Shown piece after piece: positions 7,312 to 15,004 of a DNA stretch of 64,000 nucleotides (position 1 is its first letter; each line of letters begins with the position of its first letter). This DNA comes from CAIVAT01 sp049317265 (GTDB lineage Bacteria; Bacteroidota; Bacteroidia; Bacteroidales; FEN-979). Under the pieces are notes generated by a model. That model ran no database searches, was not told the DNA's origin, and saw only the letters and a program-made list of their open reading frames with translations. The translations under genes and the position numbers were made by a program. The stretch is taken from NCBI GenBank assembly GCA_049317265.1, contig JBMOIP010000019.1:1-64000 (forward strand), read 5' to 3'.

Positions 7312-8898
7312 TTAATTTTTGGATTGCTTCATGAACTTCCCTTCAGCAACCACTTCATTCATAAATACAACACGGGCTAGATACATGCCGGCAGGCCACT
7401 CGGGAAGGGGGAGTTTTACCATTGTTTGAATTTGCGGAATCTCTTGTGAAAAGAGGAGGTTTCCTGCCAGATCGAAAATATCTAGCCGTACCTTGTCCCA
7501 CTGATAATAAGCAGTGGTGGTGGCTATCCCGCTGGAATGGCTTTGCCTGACCATGTATTGCGGCATCACGATGGTCAGATCAGCCTGCGCGGGATTGGGG
7601 AAGATTTGCATGCTGGCCTTTTCAGGCTCCTTAAGCGGATCAAAGATCGAGGTGACCGTTGAACAGTCGCTTAGGGAAACAGTATCAGAAGCGATCGGGT
7701 GCGGGCAGAGGCTGTCATAAGTATGCGGTTGATTGTAAACGCTGTCAAAGGTCAGGTCATTTCTCAGTTTGGCAAGATAGGCTTTGCCGCTTGGCCCCCC
7801 CGGACTTTTACTTCCTGAAAGAACCACCCGGTCGTTGTAAGTAATACAGGATCTTCCCGGATAGACAAGCAATTTATTATTGCTGGTAAAGATTGGTTTT
7901 TCCTGGAGCGTGTTCCCGTATTTATCAATTTTTATTAAGGCCAGCGTATCAGTTCCCCAGGAATATGCTCTCCAAGATGCCTCGACCACTATTGTGGAAT
8001 CGGCAAACCAGTTAATAGAACTTCCCGTTGAACTATAAACGTTTCCTTTGAGATCGTGAAAAAAATCTGACAGCCCCGTATTAGTAGTCTTGAATATACA
8101 GGGTGCATCGCCGGAGCTCGCGGGCCTGTCGCCGGCAGTGTACAGGCAGTGACGCATATCTTCAATTGAAAACCGTCCGAAGCTGATTATTCCATTGTTA
8201 TTCCCCCAGGGATATTCATAAATCAGGTTTCCATTGATGTCAACTTTCAGGTGAAAGATTTTCCTGAGATAGTTTCCCGGGTAAAGTGAATCGGGTGAAT
8301 AGGCTTCTCCGGTGACCAAATAACAGGAATCAGATGTCCTGAAAACAGAAAAGGCCCACGGGCTGGAGAAAACCAAGGGATCGGAAACAAACTCCTTCTT
8401 CCAAATTACGCCACCTGTTTCGTTCAGCCTGAAGAGCCATACATCCGGAGCACCGATCCAATCTCCAACAAGCATCATGAACCCTCCGCCCGGGATGGCG
8501 GCAACTCCATCCGCTGTCGCATTGCAATTCGAAGAACTATAGATCCGGCACCACTCCTTTTCACCGCAGGCATTTAATTTGAGCAGCATCGGATCCCCGC
8601 AACCGGGAGATACCTTACTGGTGCTTCCGGCACAGACTATTCCGCCATCATCGGCTTTAAGAATGTCAACAAACCCATGTTGCATACCAAGACTCCCGTA
8701 TGATTTATTCCAGAGTGCATCGCCATTGATCGAGGTTTTTTGGATCCAGCCAAAATAATTTGCATCTTCACTTTTTGCACCAGCAATAATATATCCTCTG
8801 TCGTATGACTCACTCACGTCAAAAACCCCTATAATTGATATGGTATCCCCGTAAAAATGAATGGAGTCCTGGCATTGTGCGGAACAACAAACAATCAA
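7312..8898 (-). CDS. Secreted beta-propeller-like protein with T9SS sorting domain
   Basis: 528 residues from a TTG at 8898, but the true start is probably the ATG at 8939. That ATG gives MELIRGFF and then a stop. One extra T in the T6 run (8917-8922) would join it to FLSTISGLIVCCSAQ, a good signal peptide, so the gene is frameshifted or the base was missed in sequencing. The body has repeated blocks of the type DGGxxxAGxT...D..LxKxxxxG, seen in beta-propeller surface proteins. The C-terminus (about 440-528) is a type A T9SS sorting domain with IFPNPAQADL, LFDLAGNLL-like and WPAGMYLARV motifs. It would be exported and fixed to the cell surface by type IX secretion. Ligand unknown. Confidence 0.75.
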   Translation of the reverse strand: MIVCCSAQCQDSIHFYGDTISIIGVFDVSESYDRGYIIAGAKSEDANYFGWIQKTSINGDALWNKSYGSLGMQHGFVDILKADDGGIVCAGSTSKVSPGCGDPMLLKLNACGEKEWCRIYSSSNCNATADGVAAIPGGGFMMLVGDWIGAPDVWLFRLNETGGVIWKKEFVSDPLVFSSPWAFSVFRTSDSCYLVTGEAYSPDSLYPGNYLRKIFHLKVDINGNLIYEYPWGNNNGIISFGRFSIEDMRHCLYTAGDRPASSGDAPCIFKTTNTGLSDFFHDLKGNVYSSTGSSINWFADSTIVVEASWRAYSWGTDTLALIKIDKYGNTLQEKPIFTSNNKLLVYPGRSCITYNDRVVLSGSKSPGGPSGKAYLAKLRNDLTFDSVYNQPHTYDSLCPHPIASDTVSLSDCSTVTSIFDPLKEPEKASMQIFPNPAQADLTIVMPQYMVRQSHSSGIATTTAYYQWDKVRLDIFDLAGNLLFSQEIPQIQTMVKLPLPEWPAGMYLARVVFMNEVVAEGKFMKQSKN

Positions 8899-8967
8899 AC
8901 CGGAGATAGTGCTCAGAAAAAACCGCGAATCAATTCCATTGTATTAACACCTACAATTTCTCGCAAG

Positions 8968-10044
8968 TCAAAATTCGTTATTTTGCTCAAACAACTCATG
9001 CAGTTTTTGCTGAAGTAATTTTTTATCGGGCAACTTGGTGGTGTATTCTGAAACCATGGTCGGCGACAGAGTCCTGCTTAAAGCATATTCAACAACCTCA
9101 GAATCCTTGTCCTTGCACAACAATATCCCGATACTCGGATTTTCATTTGTTTTTTTCACATCCCGGTCAAGCGCTTCCAGGTAAAAATTAAGTTGTCCCA
9201 AATGTTCCGGCTTGAATTTATCAGCCTTCAGTTCAAATGCAACGAGGCAATGCAGTCCTCGGTGATAAAACAACAAATCAATATAGAAATCGCTGTTGCC
9301 AACCTGGATTCTGAATTCCTCGCCAATAAAAATAAAATCCCTTCCCAGCTCCAGGATGAAATTTTTCATTTGCCTGATAAGCCCCTTCTGCAGATCGCTT
9401 TCATTATATTGTTCCGGCAGGTTTAAAAATTCAAAGACATAGGTGTCTTTAAATGTATTGGTGACATCCGGATGAATCTCCTTCAACGAGGATGAAATTG
9501 TTTCGTTACCAATTATGACTCGCTCAAAAACACCGCTGCTTATCTGCCGTTCCAATTCCCTTACGCTGATCTTCTCCTGTAAACAAAGACGAAGATAGAA
9601 TTCCCGTTCCTCGTCTGTTTTTGTTCGCGAGATCAAAACCAAATGGTGAGTCCAGCTTAGTTTGGCAATTATACTGCCCCTTATATCACTGGTATCTAAT
9701 TGTGACATCACCGATGACACAACTTCAGTTGATTGATAATCTGCTAATTGCATTTGTGTCATCACTGATGACACAAATTTTGAATGAGCATAGGTTTCAT
9801 AAAACCGCTTCATCCTGTACAGTCCCCTGCGGGTGAAGCCTTTCAAATCGGGATGCTCCTTTTGAATCAATTCAGCCAACTCATTAATTGTTCCATCACC
9901 CCAGGTAGCATTGGCGACCTGTGTTGTTATGTATTCGCCAATATTCCAGTAAAGATTAATCAATTCCGTGTTAACAGCCAGCAAGGCCTTATTGCGGGCC
10001 TGTTTAATTAGGGAAATTATTTCAGCAAATTTCTTGTCCAACAT
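8968..10044 (-). CDS. DUF1016/YhcG family PD-(D/E)XK nuclease
   Basis: 358 residues from ATG 10044 (MLDKKFAEIISLIKQARNKA). An ATG at 10053 is also possible; the longest frame to 10107 is unlikely because the -7 box at 10064-10071 lies inside it. The N-terminal half (residues 1-160) is the helical DUF1016_N domain. The C-terminal half (200-350) is the nuclease, with Asp256 in DFYIDLLFY, the E-x-K pair Glu271/Lys273 in FELK and Gln284. Members are usually accessory genes of restriction islands or stand-alone elements. A duplicated SSVM(T/S)Q segment (residues 92-97 and 110-115) sits in the linker between the halves. It stands alone here between duplicated spacer elements, which suggests cargo of a mobile unit. 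Substrate unknown. Confidence 0.85.
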   Translation of the reverse strand: MLDKKFAEIISLIKQARNKALLAVNTELINLYWNIGEYITTQVANATWGDGTINELAELIQKEHPDLKGFTRRGLYRMKRFYETYAHSKFVSSVMTQMQLADYQSTEVVSSVMSQLDTSDIRGSIIAKLSWTHHLVLISRTKTDEEREFYLRLCLQEKISVRELERQISSGVFERVIIGNETISSSLKEIHPDVTNTFKDTYVFEFLNLPEQYNESDLQKGLIRQMKNFILELGRDFIFIGEEFRIQVGNSDFYIDLLFYHRGLHCLVAFELKADKFKPEHLGQLNFYLEALDRDVKKTNENPSIGILLCKDKDSEVVEYALSRTLSPTMVSEYTTKLPDKKLLQQKLHELFEQNNEF

Positions 10045-10063
10045 GATTAGCATTTCTGTGAAA

Positions 10064-10071
10064 CAAATATA
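10064..10071 (-). promoter_or_regulatory. Promoter -7 box of the DUF1016 nuclease gene
   Basis: TATATTTG on the minus strand, an exact TAnnTTTG match. Transcription would begin near 10058, which rules out the 10107 start and leaves the ATGs at 10053 and 10044. Confidence 0.5.
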
Positions 10072-10084
10072 CTTTATTAAAAAC

Positions 10085-10158
10085 AAATGACCAGTGAAAG
10101 AACTCATAAACAGGAAATCTCGTTTCGGAAATTTCTCGCCTAAAAAGTTGCCACAATC
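10085..10158. repeat. Dispersed spacer repeat, copy 2
   Basis: About 74 bp that align over most positions with 14784-14856. Shared blocks are GAACTCAT, ACAGGAAATC and the end AAAAGTTGCCACAATC. The last 12 bases also occur at 7161-7172. It overlaps the upstream region of the DUF1016 gene, while copy 3 lies upstream of the AraC gene. Confidence 0.6.
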
Positions 10159-10263
10159 GGCATCAACCCTTCCAGAACAGGCGTAAAACCTATTGACACC
10201 GGAGATGGTTCGATTTCCTCACATCCCACCATAAAGCACTGATTATCAGTGCTTTATTTTTTT
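10145..10263 (+). repeat. tRNA-3'-end-like element with terminator, copy 2
   Basis: Same order as copy 1: AAGTTGCCACAA (10145-10156), GGTTCGATTTCCTCACATCC (10207-10226 region), CCCACC, hairpin and T run. The distance from the first block to the hairpin is 87 bases here and 89 in copy 1. Similarity continues past the terminator into the end of a T9SS gene, so the duplicated unit is at least about 240 bp. Confidence 0.5.
10232..10263 (+). terminator. Rho-independent terminator, copy 2
   Basis: TAAAGCACTGA (10232-10242) pairs perfectly with TCAGTGCTTTA (10246-10256) around a TTA loop, then seven T. Compared with copy 1, one G-C pair is replaced by A-T on both arms. Confidence 0.8.
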
Positions 10264-10302
10264 ATTTTTCCAAATAATCGTCCCTCCCGATTTTTCTCTC
10301 CG

Positions 10303-10440
10303 TCAATTTTTGGACTGCTTCACAAACTTTCCCGCAACAACCATATCATTCATGAAGACTATCCTGGCCAGGATCATGCCGGCAGGCCAGGTTCCATTGA
10401 AACCAGCTTGTTGTGCCGGTGATCCCGCTGCCATCTAATT
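10303..10440 (-). pseudogene. Remnant of a second T9SS sorting-domain gene end
   Basis: The minus strand encodes WPAGMILARIVFMNDMVVAG followed by KFVKQSKN and a TGA (10303-10305). This matches the C-terminus of the gene at 7312 almost residue for residue. Upstream codons soon lose any match, and no start or body is present, so it is the tail of a deleted paralogue. The 5' limit is approximate. Confidence 0.8.
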
Positions 10441-10476
10441 TCGGCTCTCCTTGAATCACATTAAGTATATAAATTT

Positions 10477-13215
10477 TTAAAAAGCCCGGATAGCCCGCAC
10501 AGAGATTATGTAGAATTTATCGCTTTCGTACACATCGCCATTGAAGAAGACATGGCCCCATACCTCTGTAGCGCTTACCTCTGTGGAACTCCAATAGGTG
10601 CCGGTAGTAAAGTTACCCACCACGGTTTTTTGCAGGTATAACAAATTCAATTCATATTTAGAAGGTAAATACCAATCGCCGTAAGTAACCCCATCAACTG
10701 TTACTGAATATTCATTACACAAGGTAGCGGCAAAGCTGTTTCCATCAACCGGCCCCTGATTGGCGATGATGATCGCTGTATTTTTTAATCCCGCACCCAC
10801 TCCATCAGCCCTGGCACGTGTATTTGTATTTGAACCACCGTACCATCTTATGTTATTACTTTGGTCAGATGTGGCTGCAATCAGTCCGTGCCTTCCTCCG
10901 TCATAAACATAAAACACGACGCCACCACCATAACTGTCTCCAATGGCGTGGGTTGATCCATCTAATTTTGCTTTATCAGCAGCGCTCATAGTTCCGGCAG
11001 CGATGGTGCTGGCTGCCGAAATTGAAATGACCGGAGTGGTTGTTCCTGTAGCCACACTTATCGGGGCTGTGCCGGTTACCGATGTAACCGTGCCATTACC
11101 GGTACCGGCCCCGATCGTTGTTCTTACAGCGGCTGCATTGGCATCATCAAGTATTGTAAAACCAAAATCGGTGATAGGGTTAGCTATTATATTGCCTGTG
11201 CTTTTCCGGGAGGGAAATGTGTTGGCCGTAAGTGAAAGGTCGGTTGGGACTGCCGCCAAAGCCGTATTATTTACCTTGATGGTGTTGGCTGCCATAGTGG
11301 CCATCTTGGTGTTTGACACGGCATTTGCAGCAATGGTTGCCGCAAAACTTCCTGTCCCCGACCCGGTTACATCACCGGTAAGGGTGATGGTTTGGTTCCC
11401 TGTGTTGGTACCTGTTATGGCATCTAATTTGGTTTTATCGGCAGCACTCATACTACCTGCAGCACTTGTGGTAGCGGCTGAAATTGAAATGGCTGGAGCG
11501 CTTCCGCCGGATGACACAATGGGGGCTGTTCCGGTAACCCCTGTAACTGTTCCGTTACCAGTTCCTGCTCCAATGGTTGTCCTTAGCGTTGCTGCATCGG
11601 CATCATCAAGCATGGTGAAAGCAAAATCGGTGATAGGGTATGCCGTTATGTTTCCTGTGCTTTTGCGCGAAGGAAATGTGTTAGCCATTATTGGAAAATC
11701 AGTTGGAGTAGCCAGAGAACCACCTGAATTTGCTTTTATAGAATTGCTGAGCATAGGCGCCAACTTTGGATTGGTGACCGATGCAGCGGAAATTGTTGCA
11801 GCAAAACTGCCGGTACCCGACCCTGTAACATCACCGGTAAGGGTAATGGTTTGGTTTCCGGTATTGGTGCCTGTTATTGCATCTAATTTGGTTTTATCAG
11901 CCGAGCTCATACTTCCTGCGGCGCTGGTTGTTGCTGCCGAAATAGAAATGACCGGAGCGTTTCCGCCGCTGGATGAAATCGGCGCTGTTCCTGTAACACC
12001 GGTAACTGTCCCGACTGCCGGAGAAGTCCAGTTTGTGCCACCGCTGCCGTTGGTTGTAAGTACATATCCGCTTGTTCCCCGTGTTGCAGGCAGTTCAAGA
12101 CTTGTTCCCATTCCGTTTCCATTGATGGTCAATAAACCGCCAATGGTTGTATTGGCGTTTTTTTGAATCACAAAAGCATTGCTTCTGCTGCCTGTACCTG
12201 TGCCATTTCCTACAACAAATACCCTGTCGGTAATATTATTCGCAACGGAATAAGTCGTAGGGTAATTACCAACGGCTGCTTCACCATCAGAAAACGCAAT
12301 ACTGCCAATTCCAGTTGCAAATGCACCGTTCCCTAAAGCACTATTCCCCTGGCCCGTGGCGGTAGAACCGATTCCGGAGGCAGAATTATCCTGTCCCACC
12401 GCAAAGGAATAGAAACCTAATGCAGTATTTCCCTGACCAAATGATGTTGAAGCAAGTCCTGCTGAATTATTACCTATACCTGAAGCCGTTGAATAATTCC
12501 CATTGGCAGTATTTGTGCTGCCACCTGGTACTACCGAAGCAGTGCCGTTGGCAGTGTTGTTTTCACCCCCACCTACAACTGAACCATCCCCACTTGACAC
12601 CATTTCACTGCTCATTCTTGAAATTTGAAGATCAACAGCATATTGTCCCCTGTTCATTCCGCCAGCCGATGTACCGTCGGGTTGTCTGGCAAGGATGGCG
12701 CCATTTCCTTTGGGCGAAAGCACAAAATTCACATTGGTTTGGGCATCGTTTCGTACCAGCAGTTTTACCCCATATTTGGAGTTGAAGGAATAATTGCTTT
12801 CGGTGAAGTTGGGTGTAAATTTCACATACTTCGTTCCATCGTATTTCAGAAAATCATCTGTTAACGAACCACTTAAATTAAAGTTGGCTGTAAAAATCGG
12901 GTCAGTTTCGGTTTCAATTCCTGAGTCGATACGTTTCCAGGCAGCACCATTGTAAAAATAAAAACCGGGGGTTACATCGCTGACAGTTGCTGTATTATAA
13001 ACCAATAAACTTGCAGCAGGGGAAATAACAGTGCTTACATCAGTGGTCCCAGTAAGCGCTACCCGTGGGATTAACACACCCTTATTTACTGCACTCACAT
13101 CGAGCATGGCGCTGTTGTCGGGATTGGTACCCGTGGTGTTGATCCCCACCTGTGCCTGAGCTGAAATGGAAACCACGAAAAGAAAAATTGCGATAAATCT
13201 GCTGGTCATTTTCAT
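10477..13215 (-). CDS. Chimeric surface fibre: YadA-like head, phage-fibre repeats, Lcl (DUF1566) tip
   Basis: 912 residues from ATG 13215 (MKMTSRFIAIFLFVVSISAQ, a signal peptide); the frame extends to 13257 without support. Residues here use the 13215 start. About 20-110 is the Bacteroidota secreted-fibre start (VGINTTGTNPDNSAMLDVS). About 210-320 is a run of short motifs such as GSTATGQGNSALGNGAFATG, the left-handed roll of trimeric autotransporter heads. About 400-755 carries two full and one partial copy of a 151-154-residue repeat (GTVTGVTGTAPI...SAADKTKLDAITGTNTG), a type common in phage tail fibres. The last 150 residues (GGGVVFYVYDGG... GDWYLPSKYELN... YWSSTE) form a DUF1566/Lcl lectin-like tip. 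No C-terminal membrane anchor or T9SS signal is seen, so how it is held on the surface is unclear. Likely an adhesin. Confidence 0.8.
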   Translation of the reverse strand: MKMTSRFIAIFLFVVSISAQAQVGINTTGTNPDNSAMLDVSAVNKGVLIPRVALTGTTDVSTVISPAASLLVYNTATVSDVTPGFYFYNGAAWKRIDSGIETETDPIFTANFNLSGSLTDDFLKYDGTKYVKFTPNFTESNYSFNSKYGVKLLVRNDAQTNVNFVLSPKGNGAILARQPDGTSAGGMNRGQYAVDLQISRMSSEMVSSGDGSVVGGGENNTANGTASVVPGGSTNTANGNYSTASGIGNNSAGLASTSFGQGNTALGFYSFAVGQDNSASGIGSTATGQGNSALGNGAFATGIGSIAFSDGEAAVGNYPTTYSVANNITDRVFVVGNGTGTGSRSNAFVIQKNANTTIGGLLTINGNGMGTSLELPATRGTSGYVLTTNGSGGTNWTSPAVGTVTGVTGTAPISSSGGNAPVISISAATTSAAGSMSSADKTKLDAITGTNTGNQTITLTGDVTGSGTGSFAATISAASVTNPKLAPMLSNSIKANSGGSLATPTDFPIMANTFPSRKSTGNITAYPITDFAFTMLDDADAATLRTTIGAGTGNGTVTGVTGTAPIVSSGGSAPAISISAATTSAAGSMSAADKTKLDAITGTNTGNQTITLTGDVTGSGTGSFAATIAANAVSNTKMATMAANTIKVNNTALAAVPTDLSLTANTFPSRKSTGNIIANPITDFGFTILDDANAAAVRTTIGAGTGNGTVTSVTGTAPISVATGTTTPVISISAASTIAAGTMSAADKAKLDGSTHAIGDSYGGGVVFYVYDGGRHGLIAATSDQSNNIRWYGGSNTNTRARADGVGAGLKNTAIIIANQGPVDGNSFAATLCNEYSVTVDGVTYGDWYLPSKYELNLLYLQKTVVGNFTTGTYWSSTEVSATEVWGHVFFNGDVYESDKFYIISVRAIRAF

Positions 13216-13425
13216 TGTAAGGATGGTTTTTGGGTAATACAAATCATAGCAAGTCATAAATGGTGGTGACAGCTATCGGAATTGACCTGTAGTTGTGAAT
13301 GGTCTTTTTCCGTCTGATTCCTCAAAAATAGTGATTACCTTAGGTCCATATCCGGCCTGCGGAGGGGAGGAGTCTCTTTTTTGTACTGTTTTTGAAAAAC
13401 GGTACAAATTTGCAATGGCCGGAGA

Positions 13426-14625
13426 CTATCCTGTGAATTGAGTCGCAAAAGCCCCGGGTGAAATTCCTTCAGCTTTTTTAAATGCAGTAAAAAAGGTGTT
13501 TCGTGATGAAAATCCTGACAACAGTCCGATCGCTTCCAGGGTAAGTTCATTGGCCTTACCATCTTTGATCAGGTATTTGGCATGTTTTATCCGCCATTCG
13601 TTCCGGTAATCGTTAAAGGACTGTTTTTTTTCTTCCCTGAAATAATAGGCCAGATGGTGTACCGGAATTTTAACAAGTTTCGACAGGTAAGCAAGGTTAC
13701 ATTCGGGTTGAAGATAGGGTTGAAGTTCTTTCATGCAGGAATCTGCTTTCTGCCCGATGGTAACAAGGTAATCAGGCTCAAGATTCAATTGGTTCCGTTT
13801 TACCTCTCCCGGCAATGAATCAGATGCTATTACAACAGGCTTTAACGATACAATTGTTTCAGGAAACCGGGGCAATCCGTATAAAATGCCGGGAAAAAAG
13901 AAAGGCAAGGTAAGCAAACCTGAAAGCCCTAATCCCGACAATACCTGTAAAAGATCGAAAGTGAAAAAATATTTCAAATCCTTATTAGAAATTGATTCCA
14001 ACATGACCAACATATGGCTGACAATCAGCACAAATAAAAGACCCAGAAGGCAAGAAAGCCATCGGGTCATATAATGCTGATGGGAAAAAACCTGCGATTT
14101 CCCCCTTTGAATAATAAACCTGATAAATATTCCGGCTGCCCAACCTGTATAAGCCAGGATCAAAACCGGGCGGCTGAGAAAAATCACCTCATTCGGTAAA
14201 AATTGCTGCAAAAATGTAGCTTTATATTCTGCAATGTAACCCGGGTTTTCAACCAGCCTTGTTGCAATGAGGACCTTGTGCGACCAGGGGCTGAAAATGT
14301 GTGGGAAAGCTGCAACCAGGAATATCAGCGCAGGCAGCAAATGCCAGGTGTCTCTTGCTTTCAGGCGTGACTGGTCTGTTAAAATGCTACGCACATAAAG
14401 GTACAACGCAGGCCCTGTGAGATATGAAAGAAACCCGATGTTGACAAAAACGAGGCTGACAAGACCGACCGATTTTGAGTAGAATAAGGAATACTGTATG
14501 AAGCCATAAAGACTTATCAGTAGAAAAAAGGCACCCAGATAAATGGAAGAAGGATATTTCCTTGCATTGTAATACAATAAGATTCCCGAGAGAAAAATAC
14601 CCAGAAGTGACAGAAATAAAAGCAT
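13426..14625 (-). CDS. AraC-family regulator with N-terminal membrane domain
   Basis: 399 residues from ATG 14625 (MLLFLSLLGIFLSG); the frame goes to 14655 but the TAGTTTTG -7 box at 14643-14650 excludes it. Residues 1-240 contain about seven hydrophobic segments, then a cytoplasmic AraC/XylS DNA-binding domain in the last 100 residues: LAYLSKLVKIPVHHLAYYFR for the first helix-turn-helix and LTLEAIGLLSGFSSRNTFFT for the second. Membrane-bound AraC proteins of this type sense a signal in the membrane and act on nearby genes. The next gene downstream is the fibre gene (168 bases after its stop), a plausible target. Signal unknown. Confidence 0.85.
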   Translation of the reverse strand: MLLFLSLLGIFLSGILLYYNARKYPSSIYLGAFFLLISLYGFIQYSLFYSKSVGLVSLVFVNIGFLSYLTGPALYLYVRSILTDQSRLKARDTWHLLPALIFLVAAFPHIFSPWSHKVLIATRLVENPGYIAEYKATFLQQFLPNEVIFLSRPVLILAYTGWAAGIFIRFIIQRGKSQVFSHQHYMTRWLSCLLGLLFVLIVSHMLVMLESISNKDLKYFFTFDLLQVLSGLGLSGLLTLPFFFPGILYGLPRFPETIVSLKPVVIASDSLPGEVKRNQLNLEPDYLVTIGQKADSCMKELQPYLQPECNLAYLSKLVKIPVHHLAYYFREEKKQSFNDYRNEWRIKHAKYLIKDGKANELTLEAIGLLSGFSSRNTFFTAFKKAEGISPGAFATQFTG

Positions 14626-14642
14626 TGTTTCAATTTTCAAGG

Positions 14643-14650
14643 CAAAACTA
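14643..14650 (-). promoter_or_regulatory. Promoter -7 box of the AraC regulator
   Basis: TAGTTTTG on the minus strand, exact TAnnTTTG match, 17 bases before the ATG at 14625. Confidence 0.5.
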
Positions 14651-14783
14651 CACATTTATCCTTTTTCCAGGGAGATCAGAATGAGATTGTAATACCAGGT
14701 GAATCTTATCGGGATACTACACAGGATATCAATGGCTTATATTTGTTTCATCACTGTCGGCGCAATTACATTTGATAACCACA

Positions 14784-14856
14784 AACTGGCCAATGAATGA
14801 ACTCATTACAGGAAATCCGCGATAAGGAATTACCCGCCTGAAAAGTTGCCACAATC
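14784..14856. repeat. Dispersed spacer repeat, copy 3
   Basis: Aligns with 10085-10158, one base shorter, with the strongest identity at both ends and AAGTTGCCACAA at 14843-14854. Unlike copies 1 and 2, it is not followed by the tRNA-like 3' end or a hairpin. Confidence 0.6.
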
Positions 14857-15004
14857 AATATAAAATCTGAAATCTGAGTTGTGAATTTAATGCATTGTTG
14901 CTTCCCACCAGATTTTCCTCCTGATTCAAAAATATTGATCCCCTTGTTATAGAAAATCCCTACCTTTACTTACTTGTACTTTCAGGAACTAACTACAAAA
15001 TCCA

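Larger units (their letters stand above)
10045..10476. other. Intergenic stretch with duplicated elements
   Basis: Holds the DUF1016 promoter, the dispersed repeat copy 2, the tRNA-like 3' end with terminator copy 2 and the remnant T9SS tail. The last 36 bases before the fibre gene stop show nothing recognisable. Confidence 0.6.
14626..15004. other. Intergenic stretch between divergent genes
   Basis: Holds the AraC promoter, a plus-strand TATATTTG box (14738-14745) with no near gene, the dispersed repeat copy 3 (14784-14856) and a TACCTTTA box (14961-14968) before the MBL gene. No coding frame is convincing. Confidence 0.5.

Noticed and set aside
10054..10107. N-terminal extension of the DUF1016 gene to 10107
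   Set aside because: It overlaps the TATATTTG promoter box and the dispersed repeat block, and DUF1016 proteins usually start near the MLDKK or MLIM position.
10943..12166. 407-residue plus-strand frame opposite the fibre gene
   Set aside because: It is the antisense of the repeated part of the fibre gene; Val/Pro-rich repeats come from the repeat DNA. The fibre frame has a signal peptide and known domains.
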